64,000 bases of DNA, from NCBI GenBank assembly GCA_023404675.1, contig JAEYAW010000029.1, positions 166,239 through 230,238 of the forward strand, given 5' to 3'. Of this stretch, positions 1 to 8,789 are shown in pieces. Source of the stretch: Pseudomonadota bacterium (lineage in GTDB: Bacteria > Pseudomonadota > Alphaproteobacteria > Rhizobiales > Xanthobacteraceae). Every line of letters starts with the position of its first letter. Within the stretch, counting starts at the first letter, position 1. The notes below the pieces were generated by a model. The model was given only the letters and a program-made list of their open reading frames with translations, made no database searches and was not told the DNA's origin. A program made the translations under genes and the position numbers.

Positions 1-155
1 CCGGTGACAAATGGTCGGGCCGCATTCACGACCCGAACACCGGCGGCAATTACGATTCCACGATTGCGCTGAACAATCCGGATAAGCTGAAAGTTCGTGG
101 CTGCGCGTTCGGAGGCATGTTCTGCGGCGGGCAGACGTGGAGCAGGCTGGAATAG
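1..155 (+). CDS. DUF2147 family protein, C-terminal fragment
   Basis: The window opens inside this gene. In the frame starting at base 3 it reads 50 residues to a TAG at 153-155. The segment WSGRIHDPNTGGNYDST followed by LKVRGCAFGGMFCGGQTW is the typical end of DUF2147 proteins: a W-x-G-x-I-x-[ND]P turn, then a hydrophobic strand and a Cys-containing closing motif. Family members are small, usually exported proteins of unknown function. The start, signal peptide and promoter lie outside the window. The assignment rests on this C-terminal signature only. Confidence 0.7.
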   Translation, partial: GDKWSGRIHDPNTGGNYDSTIALNNPDKLKVRGCAFGGMFCGGQTWSRLE

Positions 156-271
156 GCCGTCTGTCCCGGCCTGCTCACTCGCCTCATCAGTGCGAGGTGA
201 GCTGGATGATGCACCCCGCTGCTCTCCTCGCACTCGCCTCCTCGTACCCGGCGTGCACCGGAGTTACAGAG

Positions 272-955
272 TTACTCCGCGTAGATCAGAATGGTGATGA
301 ACTGCACGCGTTCGTCCAGCACCGCTTCCGGCCCGTGCAACACCCCTCCCGAGAAGGTAAAGGCATCGCCCGGCTCGATCAGAAACGTCCGATCCCCGAA
401 GCGATATTCCATCCGGCCGCTCAGCATGTAGATGAACTCCGTGCCGGGATGCTGGAAGCGCGGAAAGCTCTCGCTGTCCTTGTCCAGATCGATCAGGAAC
501 GGCTCGAAGGCCTTGCGCGGGCCGCGGTTGTAAGACAGCAGCCGATAGGTATGGCCGTGCTTGGTTCCCGACCGCACAACCTCCATCTGGTCGGCCGCCT
601 TGATAAGCTGGGCAGTGCCGCTGGCCTGCTCCACCTCGCGGAACAGCGTGGACATATCGGTCCCGAGCGCGGCGCAAATCCGCTCCAGCAGGACAAGACT
701 TGCGGTCGACTGCCCGTTCTCGAAGCGGCTCAGCATCGGCACGGAGATGCTGGCTGCGGCCGCGACATCGCTGAGCGTCAGCCCCCGCTCCTGCCGAGCC
801 CGGCGGATCGCGTTGCCTGTCCTCTGGTCGATGGGTGGCTTGGCCACCACCGCATCCGCGATCGCCTCCTCCGGCTCCTGCGAGGCTCCGCCGGATTTGC
901 GTGCGCGAACTTGCGAGGGAGTCCGCTTCGGAGGGGCGCGTTTGACTTTGCTCAC
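272..955 (-). CDS. XRE-family transcriptional regulator with C-terminal cupin domain
   Basis: Predicted cytoplasmic DNA-binding regulator of about 227 residues. A basic, low-complexity N-terminus is followed by an HTH_3/XRE helix-turn-helix around residues 32-85 (GNAIRRARQERGLTLSDVA, then MLSRFENGQ). A cupin_2 beta-barrel closes the protein (HPGTEFIYMLSGRMEYRFG, then IEPGDAFTFSGGVLHGPE). This layout is common in small-molecule-sensing regulators of amine, amino-acid and polyamine catabolism. I chose the GTG at 955 because AAGGGG lies about 8 bases upstream; an upstream in-frame start at 1042 is less likely. It is the last gene of the amidase/ABC operon, 164 bases after the dimethylformamidase-like gene, so control of that operon is likely but inferred. 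The ligand is unknown. Confidence 0.85.
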   Translation of the reverse strand: MSKVKRAPPKRTPSQVRARKSGGASQEPEEAIADAVVAKPPIDQRTGNAIRRARQERGLTLSDVAAAASISVPMLSRFENGQSTASLVLLERICAALGTDMSTLFREVEQASGTAQLIKAADQMEVVRSGTKHGHTYRLLSYNRGPRKAFEPFLIDLDKDSESFPRFQHPGTEFIYMLSGRMEYRFGDRTFLIEPGDAFTFSGGVLHGPEAVLDERVQFITILIYAE

Positions 956-1119
956 GTGACAGATCCCCTTGCGAATCGGCATCTGCGGCGACAATCCGCT
1001 CACAAGGTGTATCGCAGTTTGCGACTGCGGCGAACCGGGCATCGCCCCCGCGATGTTCGGCGCGCCAGCGCCGCGTCCCGAACAGCGGCCGGGTCCGTAT
1101 GCCGCTCAGGATTGTCCCG

Positions 1120-3438
1120 CTATTTCCATTGCTTCTCTTCGGCGGTCCACGCCCATCCCGGCAGACGCCCCTCCTTACTGAAGGCGCCCACGATGTTGGA
1201 CAGCAGCTTCGAGATGTTGTTGTCGAAGTTGTTATAGGGCAGCGACTGACTGAAGGCGATGGAGCCGGTCGAGAACACCGCGCCGTTGTTCGGCGTGGTG
1301 AAATACACCATGTCCGCGCGCAGCCGGTAGTCGTGAGACCCGCTGAGACCGGGGTACGGGTACAGAACCTCTTCCGTGACGGTCTGATAGTTGTCGCTAT
1401 GCCCGCCGGAGGACGCAACGATCAAAGCGTGCGGCGGCGTGCCGAGCGCCAGATCGTAGCGGTCGAGTTCGAGACCCCCGGCCGCACTGTGCGCGAGGCC
1501 GAAATTGCCGATGATCTCGCCCTCGATGCCCTCGAACATCCAGGACACCCGGCGATGCCAGCCATCCGGCATACGGCGATAGGGGCGCGATGAATCAAAC
1601 CCCTGCGTGATGAATCCGACGCCGAACACCTTCTGCGGCGGCCGCCCGAGATCCTTCCACAGTCCGCTCTTCTGGCCCGTGGTCGCGAGATAATACTCGC
1701 CGGGCCGCGCCTGCCAGGCGCGCATGCCGGAGTTCAGCTTGCGCACCTCCATGCACCACGGCTCGTCGTCGCGATAGCCGACATTCCAGTAGAAGCCGTT
1801 GCCGCCGAGATAAACGAACCGGCCGCCGTTGCCGATATAATCCTCGATGGCGTCGAGCATCGTCTCCGACGTGTATTCGGGATGGGTCCCGCTGAGCACG
1901 ACGTTATAGGGCGTGAGCAGCGCCTCGCCGTCGCGGTGCAGGTCTTCGTCGGTCGCCAGATCATAGGCGACGCCGGTTTTTTCCAGCCACGCGATGATCG
2001 AGAGGTCTGCCGGAAACTGCCAGGTCACGCCCATCGACGACATGCGCACCTTCGGCCGCATGTTGAGGATCGGCCGGCGGTAGCTGCTATAACAGACCCC
2101 TCCCCCGTCGCCGTGGTGATCGTAGGTCGAAAGGCCGAAATCAGCGGTCTGATACAGTTCGACGTCGATTTCCGAGACGATGGGCGACTGTCCTGCCAGC
2201 GGTTGCGCGATCTCCGCGTCGAACGACAGATGCTCGTTGGCATAGGCCAGATAGCTGCCGGTCGGAATGAGAAACAGCACCTTGGCTGTCGGTGTCACAG
2301 GGCGCACGAAGAATACGATGTATTCCTCGCGCATGCCGCGGCCGTCGCCAACCCGCAGCCGATACGCATACACGCCGCTGCGCAATGCCGGAACGGTCAG
2401 GGTCTTGGTCCGCTCCCACTTGCAGTCGATGATCGCATCGTCGTGAAATTCGATGCCACCATATTGCTCCGGCGCCAGACGAAAGCAGTCGTCGCGGCCC
2501 GCCCAGTTGAAGCCCGTCTGCCCCCGCACCGGTCGATTGTAGCCCTGCGCGTGAAGCCCATAAGGACCGATGTCGACGACGGTATCGCCGATGCCCTTGT
2601 CCGTATATCCCTTCGTCGTGTCCCAGAACGCGAGTTGCCCGCTTGCCGGCGGCATGCCGGTCTTACAGTAGAGATCGAGTTCGTCGCGGGTCAGTACGCG
2701 GTCGAACACGCCGGGCCGATCCAGTTTGCCGTTCAGGCATTGCGTCACGAAATTTCCGCGCAGCGTGTGAAAATCCTGCGCCCCGGCCAGGATGAACGGA
2801 AGATCCGGCGGATTGACCGGCTTGAAACGCAGCGTCTCGCGCACATGCGAGCGGAAATCGACGTTCGACACTTTGCTCAGGAGACTGTTGTAGCGGTTGG
2901 AAACGCCCTCCTGATACAGCGTCGCGACGCCCGTCTTGGCGTCATAGGTCACCGCGACGAAATACCAGTTGTCCTTGAGCAGCGGCACCTCTGCATCGAG
3001 ATAATCCACCTCGTTGCCGTCGCCATAGCCGAATTCCAGAAGGCCGTCCGGGTTGATCCACAAGCCGTAGCCGAGATTGCGGAAGGCATCCCAGCGCCCG
3101 AGCAGGCACTGGCGCTTGCCATGCCCCGGCGCATTCGCAAATACGAACGTCGCCAGCGAAAAGCTCTCTTTCGGCGCGAGACGATGCGCGGGGTCCGCCA
3201 CAGTCAGAAACGCGCCAACCTGGGTGTATTGTTTGCGGACGGCCCATTCGCCGTTCAGTTCGCAGGCCAGTTCTTCCTCGATATAGCCGGGACCGGCCGG
3301 ATGGGCGTCACCATGGATCAGCCGCACGAGCTGCGCCTGCGCGCTCAAAGTGCCGTCGGCGTGAACATAGAACTCGATTTCATCGCCGGGCTTCACCGAG
3401 ATCTTGTCGGCATACCCAAAGATTTTCTGCTCGGCCAT
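1120..3438 (-). CDS. N,N-dimethylformamidase large (beta) subunit-like amidohydrolase
   Basis: A 772-residue homologue of the catalytic subunit of N,N-dimethylformamidase (about 760 residues), a mononuclear-iron amidohydrolase that cleaves N-substituted formamides to formate and an amine. Residues 90-260 resemble a LamG/concanavalin-like domain (SFSLATFVF, WYFVAVTYD). The C-terminal half carries the catalytic core. Y399 (in GSYLAYANEH), Y439 (in FGLSTYDHH), and H519 and E521 (in GTHPEYTS) fall at or within one residue of the tyrosine-tyrosine-glutamate iron ligands and neighbouring histidine described for the Paracoccus enzyme. Start is the ATG at 3438, 40 bases after the permease stop. The small (alpha) subunit gene found beside known dmfA2 genes is not visible here. 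No signal peptide is seen, so it is probably cytoplasmic and acts on imported substrate. Family is confident; the true substrate is not. Confidence 0.85.
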   Translation of the reverse strand: MAEQKIFGYADKISVKPGDEIEFYVHADGTLSAQAQLVRLIHGDAHPAGPGYIEEELACELNGEWAVRKQYTQVGAFLTVADPAHRLAPKESFSLATFVFANAPGHGKRQCLLGRWDAFRNLGYGLWINPDGLLEFGYGDGNEVDYLDAEVPLLKDNWYFVAVTYDAKTGVATLYQEGVSNRYNSLLSKVSNVDFRSHVRETLRFKPVNPPDLPFILAGAQDFHTLRGNFVTQCLNGKLDRPGVFDRVLTRDELDLYCKTGMPPASGQLAFWDTTKGYTDKGIGDTVVDIGPYGLHAQGYNRPVRGQTGFNWAGRDDCFRLAPEQYGGIEFHDDAIIDCKWERTKTLTVPALRSGVYAYRLRVGDGRGMREEYIVFFVRPVTPTAKVLFLIPTGSYLAYANEHLSFDAEIAQPLAGQSPIVSEIDVELYQTADFGLSTYDHHGDGGGVCYSSYRRPILNMRPKVRMSSMGVTWQFPADLSIIAWLEKTGVAYDLATDEDLHRDGEALLTPYNVVLSGTHPEYTSETMLDAIEDYIGNGGRFVYLGGNGFYWNVGYRDDEPWCMEVRKLNSGMRAWQARPGEYYLATTGQKSGLWKDLGRPPQKVFGVGFITQGFDSSRPYRRMPDGWHRRVSWMFEGIEGEIIGNFGLAHSAAGGLELDRYDLALGTPPHALIVASSGGHSDNYQTVTEEVLYPYPGLSGSHDYRLRADMVYFTTPNNGAVFSTGSIAFSQSLPYNNFDNNISKLLSNIVGAFSKEGRLPGWAWTAEEKQWK

Positions 3439-3478
3439 TTCGTGTCGAACTTTCTTGCAGTGATGTCGTGGCTGGAGA

Positions 3479-5131
3479 TCAGCTTTCGAGAAGATCCTGC
3501 ACGCGGCGCAGGAACAGCGCGTGATAAGCCTCGTCGGGGGTCGGATAGGTGCGATCCTCGACCACGCGTGGGGCTGTGCCGCGATGGCCGGACAGCGCGA
3601 CGATGCGATAGGCCTTGAATTCCTCCTGCACCATGATCGCGTATTTATCGACCTGCCCCTGCCGACGGAAATAGATCAGCAGCCGCTCCAGCGCCTCGCT
3701 GTGCTGGCCGAGCGGACGGGTGCGATGTTCCTCGATCACCTCGTCGCTGACGAGGCGCTTGAGGAAATCACGCTGCATCTTGTCGAAGCGGCGGAAATAG
3801 ACCTGATCCTTGTCCGCCGTTTCGGTTGCTTCTTCCGGTAGCATCTCTCCGCCTTTCTCCGCTCGGGTCGCCCGCCGTTCGCTTTTCTTCTTGTTCCGCC
3901 AGATGCGGAATTGATGCTTGATGCCGAACAGGCCGTCGCGCAGGAACAGCACGACACCCAGCATGATCGCGCCGATCAGCATGAAGCGCAGCGGACCGAG
4001 ATCGACCAGCACGCGATCGATGAACACGACGATGGCGGTCCCCACCACCGCGCCCTCGGCGCGGCCGATGCCGCCGATCACCAGCATCGCCAGCGACAAC
4101 AGCAGGGTGTCGAACGAGAACAGATTCGGGGACGCGCCGCCGAAATGGGTCGCATAAAAGCCGCCGATGAACCCGAGCGCCGTCGAGGAAATCAGGAACA
4201 CCATGATGCGGGCGCGGATGAAATCGACGCCGCAGGCCTGCGCGAACGCCTCCTTCTTCTCCGGCGCCATGCGCAGCACGCGGCCGAGCCGCTTGCCATC
4301 GATGAAGCGATAAACGAACAGCGCCAGCACCATGAGGAACAGCGCGGCATAGTAGCCGAGCAGAAGCCGCGACGACTGCCCGAGCCAGGACGGCAGATAG
4401 CTTGGAGCGCCGTAAAGACCGCCCGTCGCCGATCCGAACGCGCGCGACTGCACCACATAGACACGGCACAGTTCCACGACGCCGAGCGTCAGCAGCGCAT
4501 AGTAAAACCCGTCGAGCCGCATCGCCGGCAGCGCGATGATGACGCCGAAGACGAGGCCGATCACCGCCCCGATCAGCGGCAGCGCCCACCACGGCAGGCC
4601 GAGCTGGATCGCCATATAGGTCGTGCCGTAGGCCGCTGCTCCCACCACCGCATAGGTCGCCAGCGAGAAGATGCCGGCGGTGCCGACGATCAACATCCAG
4701 CACAGGTTGATCGCGGAGTAGATCGCGAACACGGCGGCGGCGCTCATCACCGTGTTCCACGAGCCTGTCGGAACGAACAGCGGGCCGATGATGAAGGCGA
4801 GCATCGCCAGCGCCCACCAGATCGGGCGCTTGTCGACGATGGTCTTTTCCCGACGCATCGTCTTCGGATTGTATTCGCCGCGAATGTTCAGGACGCGGCG
4901 ACGCGTCGGCCAGTAGCGTGTCCTCGACCACAGCGCCCCGCCATGGCCCGGCCATTTGTAATAGTAACGCAGGCGGCCGACCTGAAACATGCGCGGCTTG
5001 AACGCCCGGGTCTCATCCCACGTGGTCTGATGGGACAGGTAGGGATTGGTCTCGGCCTCGCGGCCGGGAAACTCCGGATAATGACACTCGGTTGGATCGA
5101 TCCAGATGCGCGGTGCGGACGTGTCAGTCAT
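3479..5131 (-). CDS. Branched-chain amino acid-type ABC transporter permease (LivM-like) with long terminal extensions
   Basis: Inner-membrane permease of the HAAT (LivM) family, 550 residues against the usual 300-350. The membrane core runs from about residue 105 to 410 and contains the EAA-like loop (FAQACGVDFIRARIMVFLISS) and the GGIGRAEGAVVGT segment typical of LivM. About 100 hydrophilic residues precede it (rich in Trp, Tyr, Arg and Pro) and about 130 follow it (FRIWRNKKKSERR, then a charged helical region ending RRVQDLLES). Neither extension resembles a domain I know. The gene begins 3 bases after the LivH-like permease stop and precedes the dimethylformamidase-like gene, so it is surely co-transcribed. 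The role is uptake of the operon's substrate, inferred from context. Confidence 0.85.
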   Translation of the reverse strand: MTDTSAPRIWIDPTECHYPEFPGREAETNPYLSHQTTWDETRAFKPRMFQVGRLRYYYKWPGHGGALWSRTRYWPTRRRVLNIRGEYNPKTMRREKTIVDKRPIWWALAMLAFIIGPLFVPTGSWNTVMSAAAVFAIYSAINLCWMLIVGTAGIFSLATYAVVGAAAYGTTYMAIQLGLPWWALPLIGAVIGLVFGVIIALPAMRLDGFYYALLTLGVVELCRVYVVQSRAFGSATGGLYGAPSYLPSWLGQSSRLLLGYYAALFLMVLALFVYRFIDGKRLGRVLRMAPEKKEAFAQACGVDFIRARIMVFLISSTALGFIGGFYATHFGGASPNLFSFDTLLLSLAMLVIGGIGRAEGAVVGTAIVVFIDRVLVDLGPLRFMLIGAIMLGVVLFLRDGLFGIKHQFRIWRNKKKSERRATRAEKGGEMLPEEATETADKDQVYFRRFDKMQRDFLKRLVSDEVIEEHRTRPLGQHSEALERLLIYFRRQGQVDKYAIMVQEEFKAYRIVALSGHRGTAPRVVEDRTYPTPDEAYHALFLRRVQDLLES

Positions 5132-5134
5132 CGG

Positions 5135-6016
5135 TCAGGCTTCCCGCGCCTTGTCGAGCAGGCCGGCAATCCCGCGCGGGCGCACCAGCAGAACGAGGAT
5201 GATCAGAAGAAACTGGGTGATGAGAACGTACTGGCCACCGAGAAGGCTGGCCGTCAGCGCCTCGTTGAAACCCAGCAGAACCGCCCCGAACACGGCGCCC
5301 GGCACGCTGCCGAGCCCACCGACGAGGGCAATGCTGAGCCCCTTCACCATCGGCGTGATTCCGCTGAACGGCGCAACGTAGTAGGTCTGGGCCAGCAGCA
5401 CCGAGGCGAGCCCGGCGAGCGCGCCGGTCAGCGCCATCACGTAGAGACCGGTACGGCGCACGCCGATGCCGACGATGGACGCCGCGTGCGGGTTCATCAT
5501 CATGGCCCGGATTTCGAGGCCGCGACGGCTGGAGCGCATCCACAACAGAATGATCGTCAGCAGCACGATGGCCGACAGCGATGCGCCAAGCTTGTCCGCC
5601 GTGAGCACGACGCCGAACACATCGACGCTCCAATCTCCGAACAGCCGCGGCAGCGATTTCGAGCGCGGCCCGAAGATCCACAGCAGCGCCTGATTGCCGA
5701 CAAGGCTGATCGCCAGCGTCGCGATCAACGCGCGCAATGGAAAATTCGGCTTGTCGTGGATCGGAATGAACGCCAGCAGGCAGACGATCAGGCCCCCGAC
5801 CGCGCCGGTCAGAATCCCGGCCGCCATCACCAGCGCCGGATAAGGCGCGATATTCGTGGCGACAAGCCACGCGCCGTATCCGGAAAACGCAAAGATGAAG
5901 CCGAAGCCCATATTGACGAATCCGAGGCTCGACCAGGTCAGCGAAATGCCGATCGCCAGCGTGCCATAGATGCAGGCGAGCGTGATCGCGTTGGTGAGGA
6001 TGAAACTCCAGTTCAT
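5135..6016 (-). CDS. Branched-chain amino acid-type ABC transporter permease (LivH-like)
   Basis: Inner-membrane permease of 293 residues, the normal LivH length, with about eight hydrophobic segments. Family marks are SLTWSSLGFVNMGFG near the N-terminus, the EAA-like cytoplasmic loop RRGLEIRAMMMNPHAASIVGI, and SIALVGGLGSVPGAVFGAV near the C-terminus. Its ATG overlaps the stop codon of the upstream LivF-like ATPase by one base, and it is followed 3 bases later by the LivM-like permease. It should form the heterodimeric channel with that protein. The substrate is not predictable from sequence; the operon suggests an amide or amine compound. Confidence 0.9.
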   Translation of the reverse strand: MNWSFILTNAITLACIYGTLAIGISLTWSSLGFVNMGFGFIFAFSGYGAWLVATNIAPYPALVMAAGILTGAVGGLIVCLLAFIPIHDKPNFPLRALIATLAISLVGNQALLWIFGPRSKSLPRLFGDWSVDVFGVVLTADKLGASLSAIVLLTIILLWMRSSRRGLEIRAMMMNPHAASIVGIGVRRTGLYVMALTGALAGLASVLLAQTYYVAPFSGITPMVKGLSIALVGGLGSVPGAVFGAVLLGFNEALTASLLGGQYVLITQFLLIILVLLVRPRGIAGLLDKAREA

Positions 6017-6747
6017 CAGCCGCGCGCTCCCGTCAGACTCTTCGAAGCCGAAGCCTCACCCTTCAGTTTTCCGGCATGCATGCCGATGATGCGGTCCACG
6101 CGCCCCTCCAGCAGAGCAAGATTCTGCTCGGCGATCACCATGGCCGAATTGCCAAGTTCGACACCCATCAGCGCCTCCACCACCGACTTGCCGATCTTTG
6201 GCGCGAGCCCGAGCGAGGGCTCGTCCACCAGATACAGATCGGCATCGGCCATCAGGCCGCGCCCGATCGACACCATCCGTCGCTCGCCGCCCGAAAGCCG
6301 GCCGACCGGCGTCTTCATCAGCTTTTCCAGCGGCGGAAAAATCTGCAAAATCTTCTTCTTGCGCTCGGCGCGCTCCTTCCAGGCCCGCTTTGTGTAAGCA
6401 CCGCTGTCGAGATGCTCCTCAACAGTGAGGCCGTGGAAGATTTCGTCGCCTTGCGGAATGAGCGCCAGTCCCCGCCGCACGATCAGATGCGTGAAGCGGC
6501 CCGGCCCCTGGCTACGTGTGCGGCCCACTTCGAATCCATTGAGCTTGATCGAACCGCGCTGCCAGCCGGTAAGGCCCGCGATCGCCTGAAACAGCGTGGA
6601 CTTGCCATGGCCGTTCAGCCCCACCAGTCCAAGCCGCTCGCCCGCAAAAACCGTCAGGTCGAGATCGTGGATCACCCGCATCGGCCCCCAGCCCGCCGAC
6701 AATCCGCGAACGTCGAGAACCGCCGTTCGTTCGCCCGTCTCGACCAT
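6016..6747 (-). CDS. Branched-chain amino acid-type ABC transporter ATP-binding protein (LivF-like)
   Basis: ATPase subunit of 243 residues. Walker A is GLNGHGKST (about residues 42-50), the signature is LSGGERRMVSIGRGLM, and Walker B is LYLVDEPSLGLAP. The signature motif is intact, unlike that of its partner LivG-like protein. I place the start at the ATG at 6747, which overlaps the upstream TGA by one base, rather than the longer open frame to 7035, which only shadows the upstream gene. Sits in the cytoplasm against the two permeases and powers import. Confidence 0.9.
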   Translation of the reverse strand: MVETGERTAVLDVRGLSAGWGPMRVIHDLDLTVFAGERLGLVGLNGHGKSTLFQAIAGLTGWQRGSIKLNGFEVGRTRSQGPGRFTHLIVRRGLALIPQGDEIFHGLTVEEHLDSGAYTKRAWKERAERKKKILQIFPPLEKLMKTPVGRLSGGERRMVSIGRGLMADADLYLVDEPSLGLAPKIGKSVVEALMGVELGNSAMVIAEQNLALLEGRVDRIIGMHAGKLKGEASASKSLTGARG

Positions 6748-7481
6748 CAATGCAGTCCCTCGCCCTCGAGCTCGAAATAAGCGGCCTTGACCCGCGGATC
6801 GTCGAGGATCTGATCCAGCCGCCCTTCGGCGATCATTTCGCCGGCGTCCAGAACCATCACCCGGTCGGCAATCGTATCGAGCAATTCCATCCGGTGCTCG
6901 ATCAGCACGATCGCGATGTTCAGTTCCTTGGCGAGCACCCGCATGATGTCGTCGAACTCGTCGATCTCCGAGTTGATGAGTCCGGCCGCCGGCTCGTCCA
7001 TCAGGAGAATGGCGGGCCTGCGCATCAGGAGGCACGTCATCAGCAGCTTGCGCCGGTTCAGCGTATCAAGCTGATCGGCCATCGCCGTGCCCGGTATGCG
7101 GAAGGCGACAAGCCCCGCCCCCCATTCGGAATCGTCCGGCGTGAGATAGGGCGGATAGGCCTGCCGGGCCGCCTTCAGAACCTGCGCCACGGTCATGCCT
7201 TCCGGGACGACAGGCGTCTGATAGGTGCGGCCGATGCCGAGCCGCGCCCGTTTGTGCAGCGGCATCGTGGTGATGTCGTTGCCCTTGAACTGCACGGTTC
7301 CGGATTTCGGCGGAATGCGGCCCGACAGCACTTCGAAGAGGCTGGTCTTTCCCGCACCGTTCGGGCCGATCACGCCCAGCACCTCGCCCGGCCGGACGCC
7401 GAGCGAAATGCCGCGCAGGATGGAGCGGCCGCCGAGATCAAGCGCGATGTCGTTGCAGGCGAAAAGCAGTGGCGATGTCAT
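6747..7481 (-). CDS. Branched-chain amino acid-type ABC transporter ATP-binding protein (LivG-like) with degenerate signature motif
   Basis: ATPase subunit of 244 residues. Walker A is GPNGAGKTS (about residues 39-47) and Walker B is AILLMDEPAAGL, followed by the switch histidine in VLIEHRMELL, all normal for LivG. The ABC signature, normally L[SP]xGQxR, reads LDTLNRRKL at the expected place, so both glycines are missing. The composite ATP site formed with the Walker motifs of the LivF-like partner may therefore be degenerate, as known for asymmetric ABC ATPases. Begins 12 bases after the binding-protein gene; its stop overlaps the LivF-like start. Confidence 0.9.
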   Translation of the reverse strand: MTSPLLFACNDIALDLGGRSILRGISLGVRPGEVLGVIGPNGAGKTSLFEVLSGRIPPKSGTVQFKGNDITTMPLHKRARLGIGRTYQTPVVPEGMTVAQVLKAARQAYPPYLTPDDSEWGAGLVAFRIPGTAMADQLDTLNRRKLLMTCLLMRRPAILLMDEPAAGLINSEIDEFDDIMRVLAKELNIAIVLIEHRMELLDTIADRVMVLDAGEMIAEGRLDQILDDPRVKAAYFELEGEGLH

Positions 7482-7493
7482 GGCGACGGCCGA

Positions 7494-8789
7494 TCACCAC
7501 CATGGGGCCTTCTGCAACTTGCTCTCGACCAGGACGTCCGGATAGATGATCTTGTGCTCGTTGTTCTGCACCTGGAAGTAGAGCTGCGCCATGCCCTTTT
7601 CGAGATCGGTCGCGCCGATCGCGTCGCCCGTGTCGGGATAGTGCGCGCACTCCTGGAAGGCATTGTCCATGCTCATGTAGCCGCACACGCCGCGATACGG
7701 TGTCTTGCGGACGAAGTCGCAGACCTCCTTGAACTTGCCGGGATCTCCGACGGCTTCCCATGCCGCCTTCAGGTAATAGGCCGTGTCGTAGCCGTTGCCC
7801 GTGTAGCAAAGGCCCATGATGCCGGGGAAACGCTTCTTGTATTTCTCGCGGAACGCCTTGCCCTTCTCGTCGGCGTAGACGCCGAGCACGGTGCTCCACA
7901 CAAAGCCTTCGGCCGCCGGGCCGGACAGTTCCAGAAACTCCGGCTGCGACGGGCCGTACTGCAGATAGACCAGCGCGCCCTTGAGCGGGTCGGCCTTGTA
8001 CTGTTTGACGAACGCGGCATATTCGGCCGCGACCCAGTGATCGATCATCACCGCGCCGGCGCCGACCTTCTTGATCTCCTGGATGACCGAACCCCAGTCC
8101 TGCACCGGGTACTGGATGTCGGTGATGCCGGCGAGCGTGAAGTCGCTCTTGGGCAGCGCGGACTGCAACGCCTTCGAGATCGTCTGGTTATAGGCGATCT
8201 GCTCCTGCACGATATGCACGCCGTTGTTCAGCGGTTTCCACACGCCCTGATCGCGCATCGCCTTCAGGAAGTGCGGGAAGGTGTAGCCGTAATGCACCTC
8301 GGAGGGATCCGTCTGGAAGATGTGCGAATACTTGTCGCCGCTCTTGCTCAGCAGGTCCGTGAAATTGCGCTGCGTCAGGCCCCACAGGAATGGCGCCTTG
8401 TAGCGGGCGGAGACGTCCGCCACCGGCACGGGAGTGAACACGAAAGCGCAGGCCATGGCATGGACCTTGGCGTCGACCAGCTTGTTGATCGCCACCTGCC
8501 CGCTTTCCGGCGAGAGCGGATCGATATCCACCACAACCGGCTTCACCTGACGCCCCAGAACGCCGCCGGCTCCGTTGATTTCCTCAAGAGCCAGGGTGAC
8601 GCCGTTCAGGAAGTCCTGATGGTCAGCGACGCCCGCCTGCGCGGTTTGCGCTGTCGGCACGCCCAGCAGAATGGGGTCGGAGGATGCGGCTCGGGTGCTG
8701 CCAGAAACAAAGGGAGCAGGGAAAGCCGCAGCGGCTGTGCTCGCCGTCACCAGATTGAGAACGCGCCTGCGAGAAATTCCCTTGGTCAT
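7494..8789 (-). CDS. ABC transporter substrate-binding protein (type I periplasmic fold), Tat-exported
   Basis: Periplasmic binding protein of 431 residues, first gene of the operon. The N-terminus carries a twin-arginine signal (SRRRVLNLV) with a hydrophobic stretch ending near residue 34. The mature part is a type I, LivJ/AmiC-like fold: ILLGVPTAQTAQAG, LALEEINGAGGVLGRQV, YNQTISKALQ and YTGNGYDTAYYLKAAWE are typical segments. The start at 8789 has a strong GGAGGAGGGG ribosome-binding site just upstream. The ligand is unknown. AmiC and UrtA, which bind small amides and urea, belong to the same fold class, so an amide ligand is reasonable given the downstream amidohydrolase. Confidence 0.9.
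   Translation of the reverse strand: MTKGISRRRVLNLVTASTAAAAFPAPFVSGSTRAASSDPILLGVPTAQTAQAGVADHQDFLNGVTLALEEINGAGGVLGRQVKPVVVDIDPLSPESGQVAINKLVDAKVHAMACAFVFTPVPVADVSARYKAPFLWGLTQRNFTDLLSKSGDKYSHIFQTDPSEVHYGYTFPHFLKAMRDQGVWKPLNNGVHIVQEQIAYNQTISKALQSALPKSDFTLAGITDIQYPVQDWGSVIQEIKKVGAGAVMIDHWVAAEYAAFVKQYKADPLKGALVYLQYGPSQPEFLELSGPAAEGFVWSTVLGVYADEKGKAFREKYKKRFPGIMGLCYTGNGYDTAYYLKAAWEAVGDPGKFKEVCDFVRKTPYRGVCGYMSMDNAFQECAHYPDTGDAIGATDLEKGMAQLYFQVQNNEHKIIYPDVLVESKLQKAPWW

Noticed and set aside
1882..3618. 578-codon plus-strand frame opposite the dimethylformamidase-like gene
   Set aside because: Shadow frame; the minus strand has the conserved iron-site residues and operon spacing.
3911..6397. 828-codon plus-strand open frame antisense to the permease genes
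   Set aside because: Composition (His/Gln/Arg/Asp runs) is that of a high-G+C shadow frame; the minus strand encodes clear membrane permeases with normal spacing.
6016..7035. Extended 339-residue version of the LivF-like ATPase
   Set aside because: The extra 96 codons only overlap the LivG-like gene out of frame and have no homology; the ATG at 6747 fits the overlap and family length.
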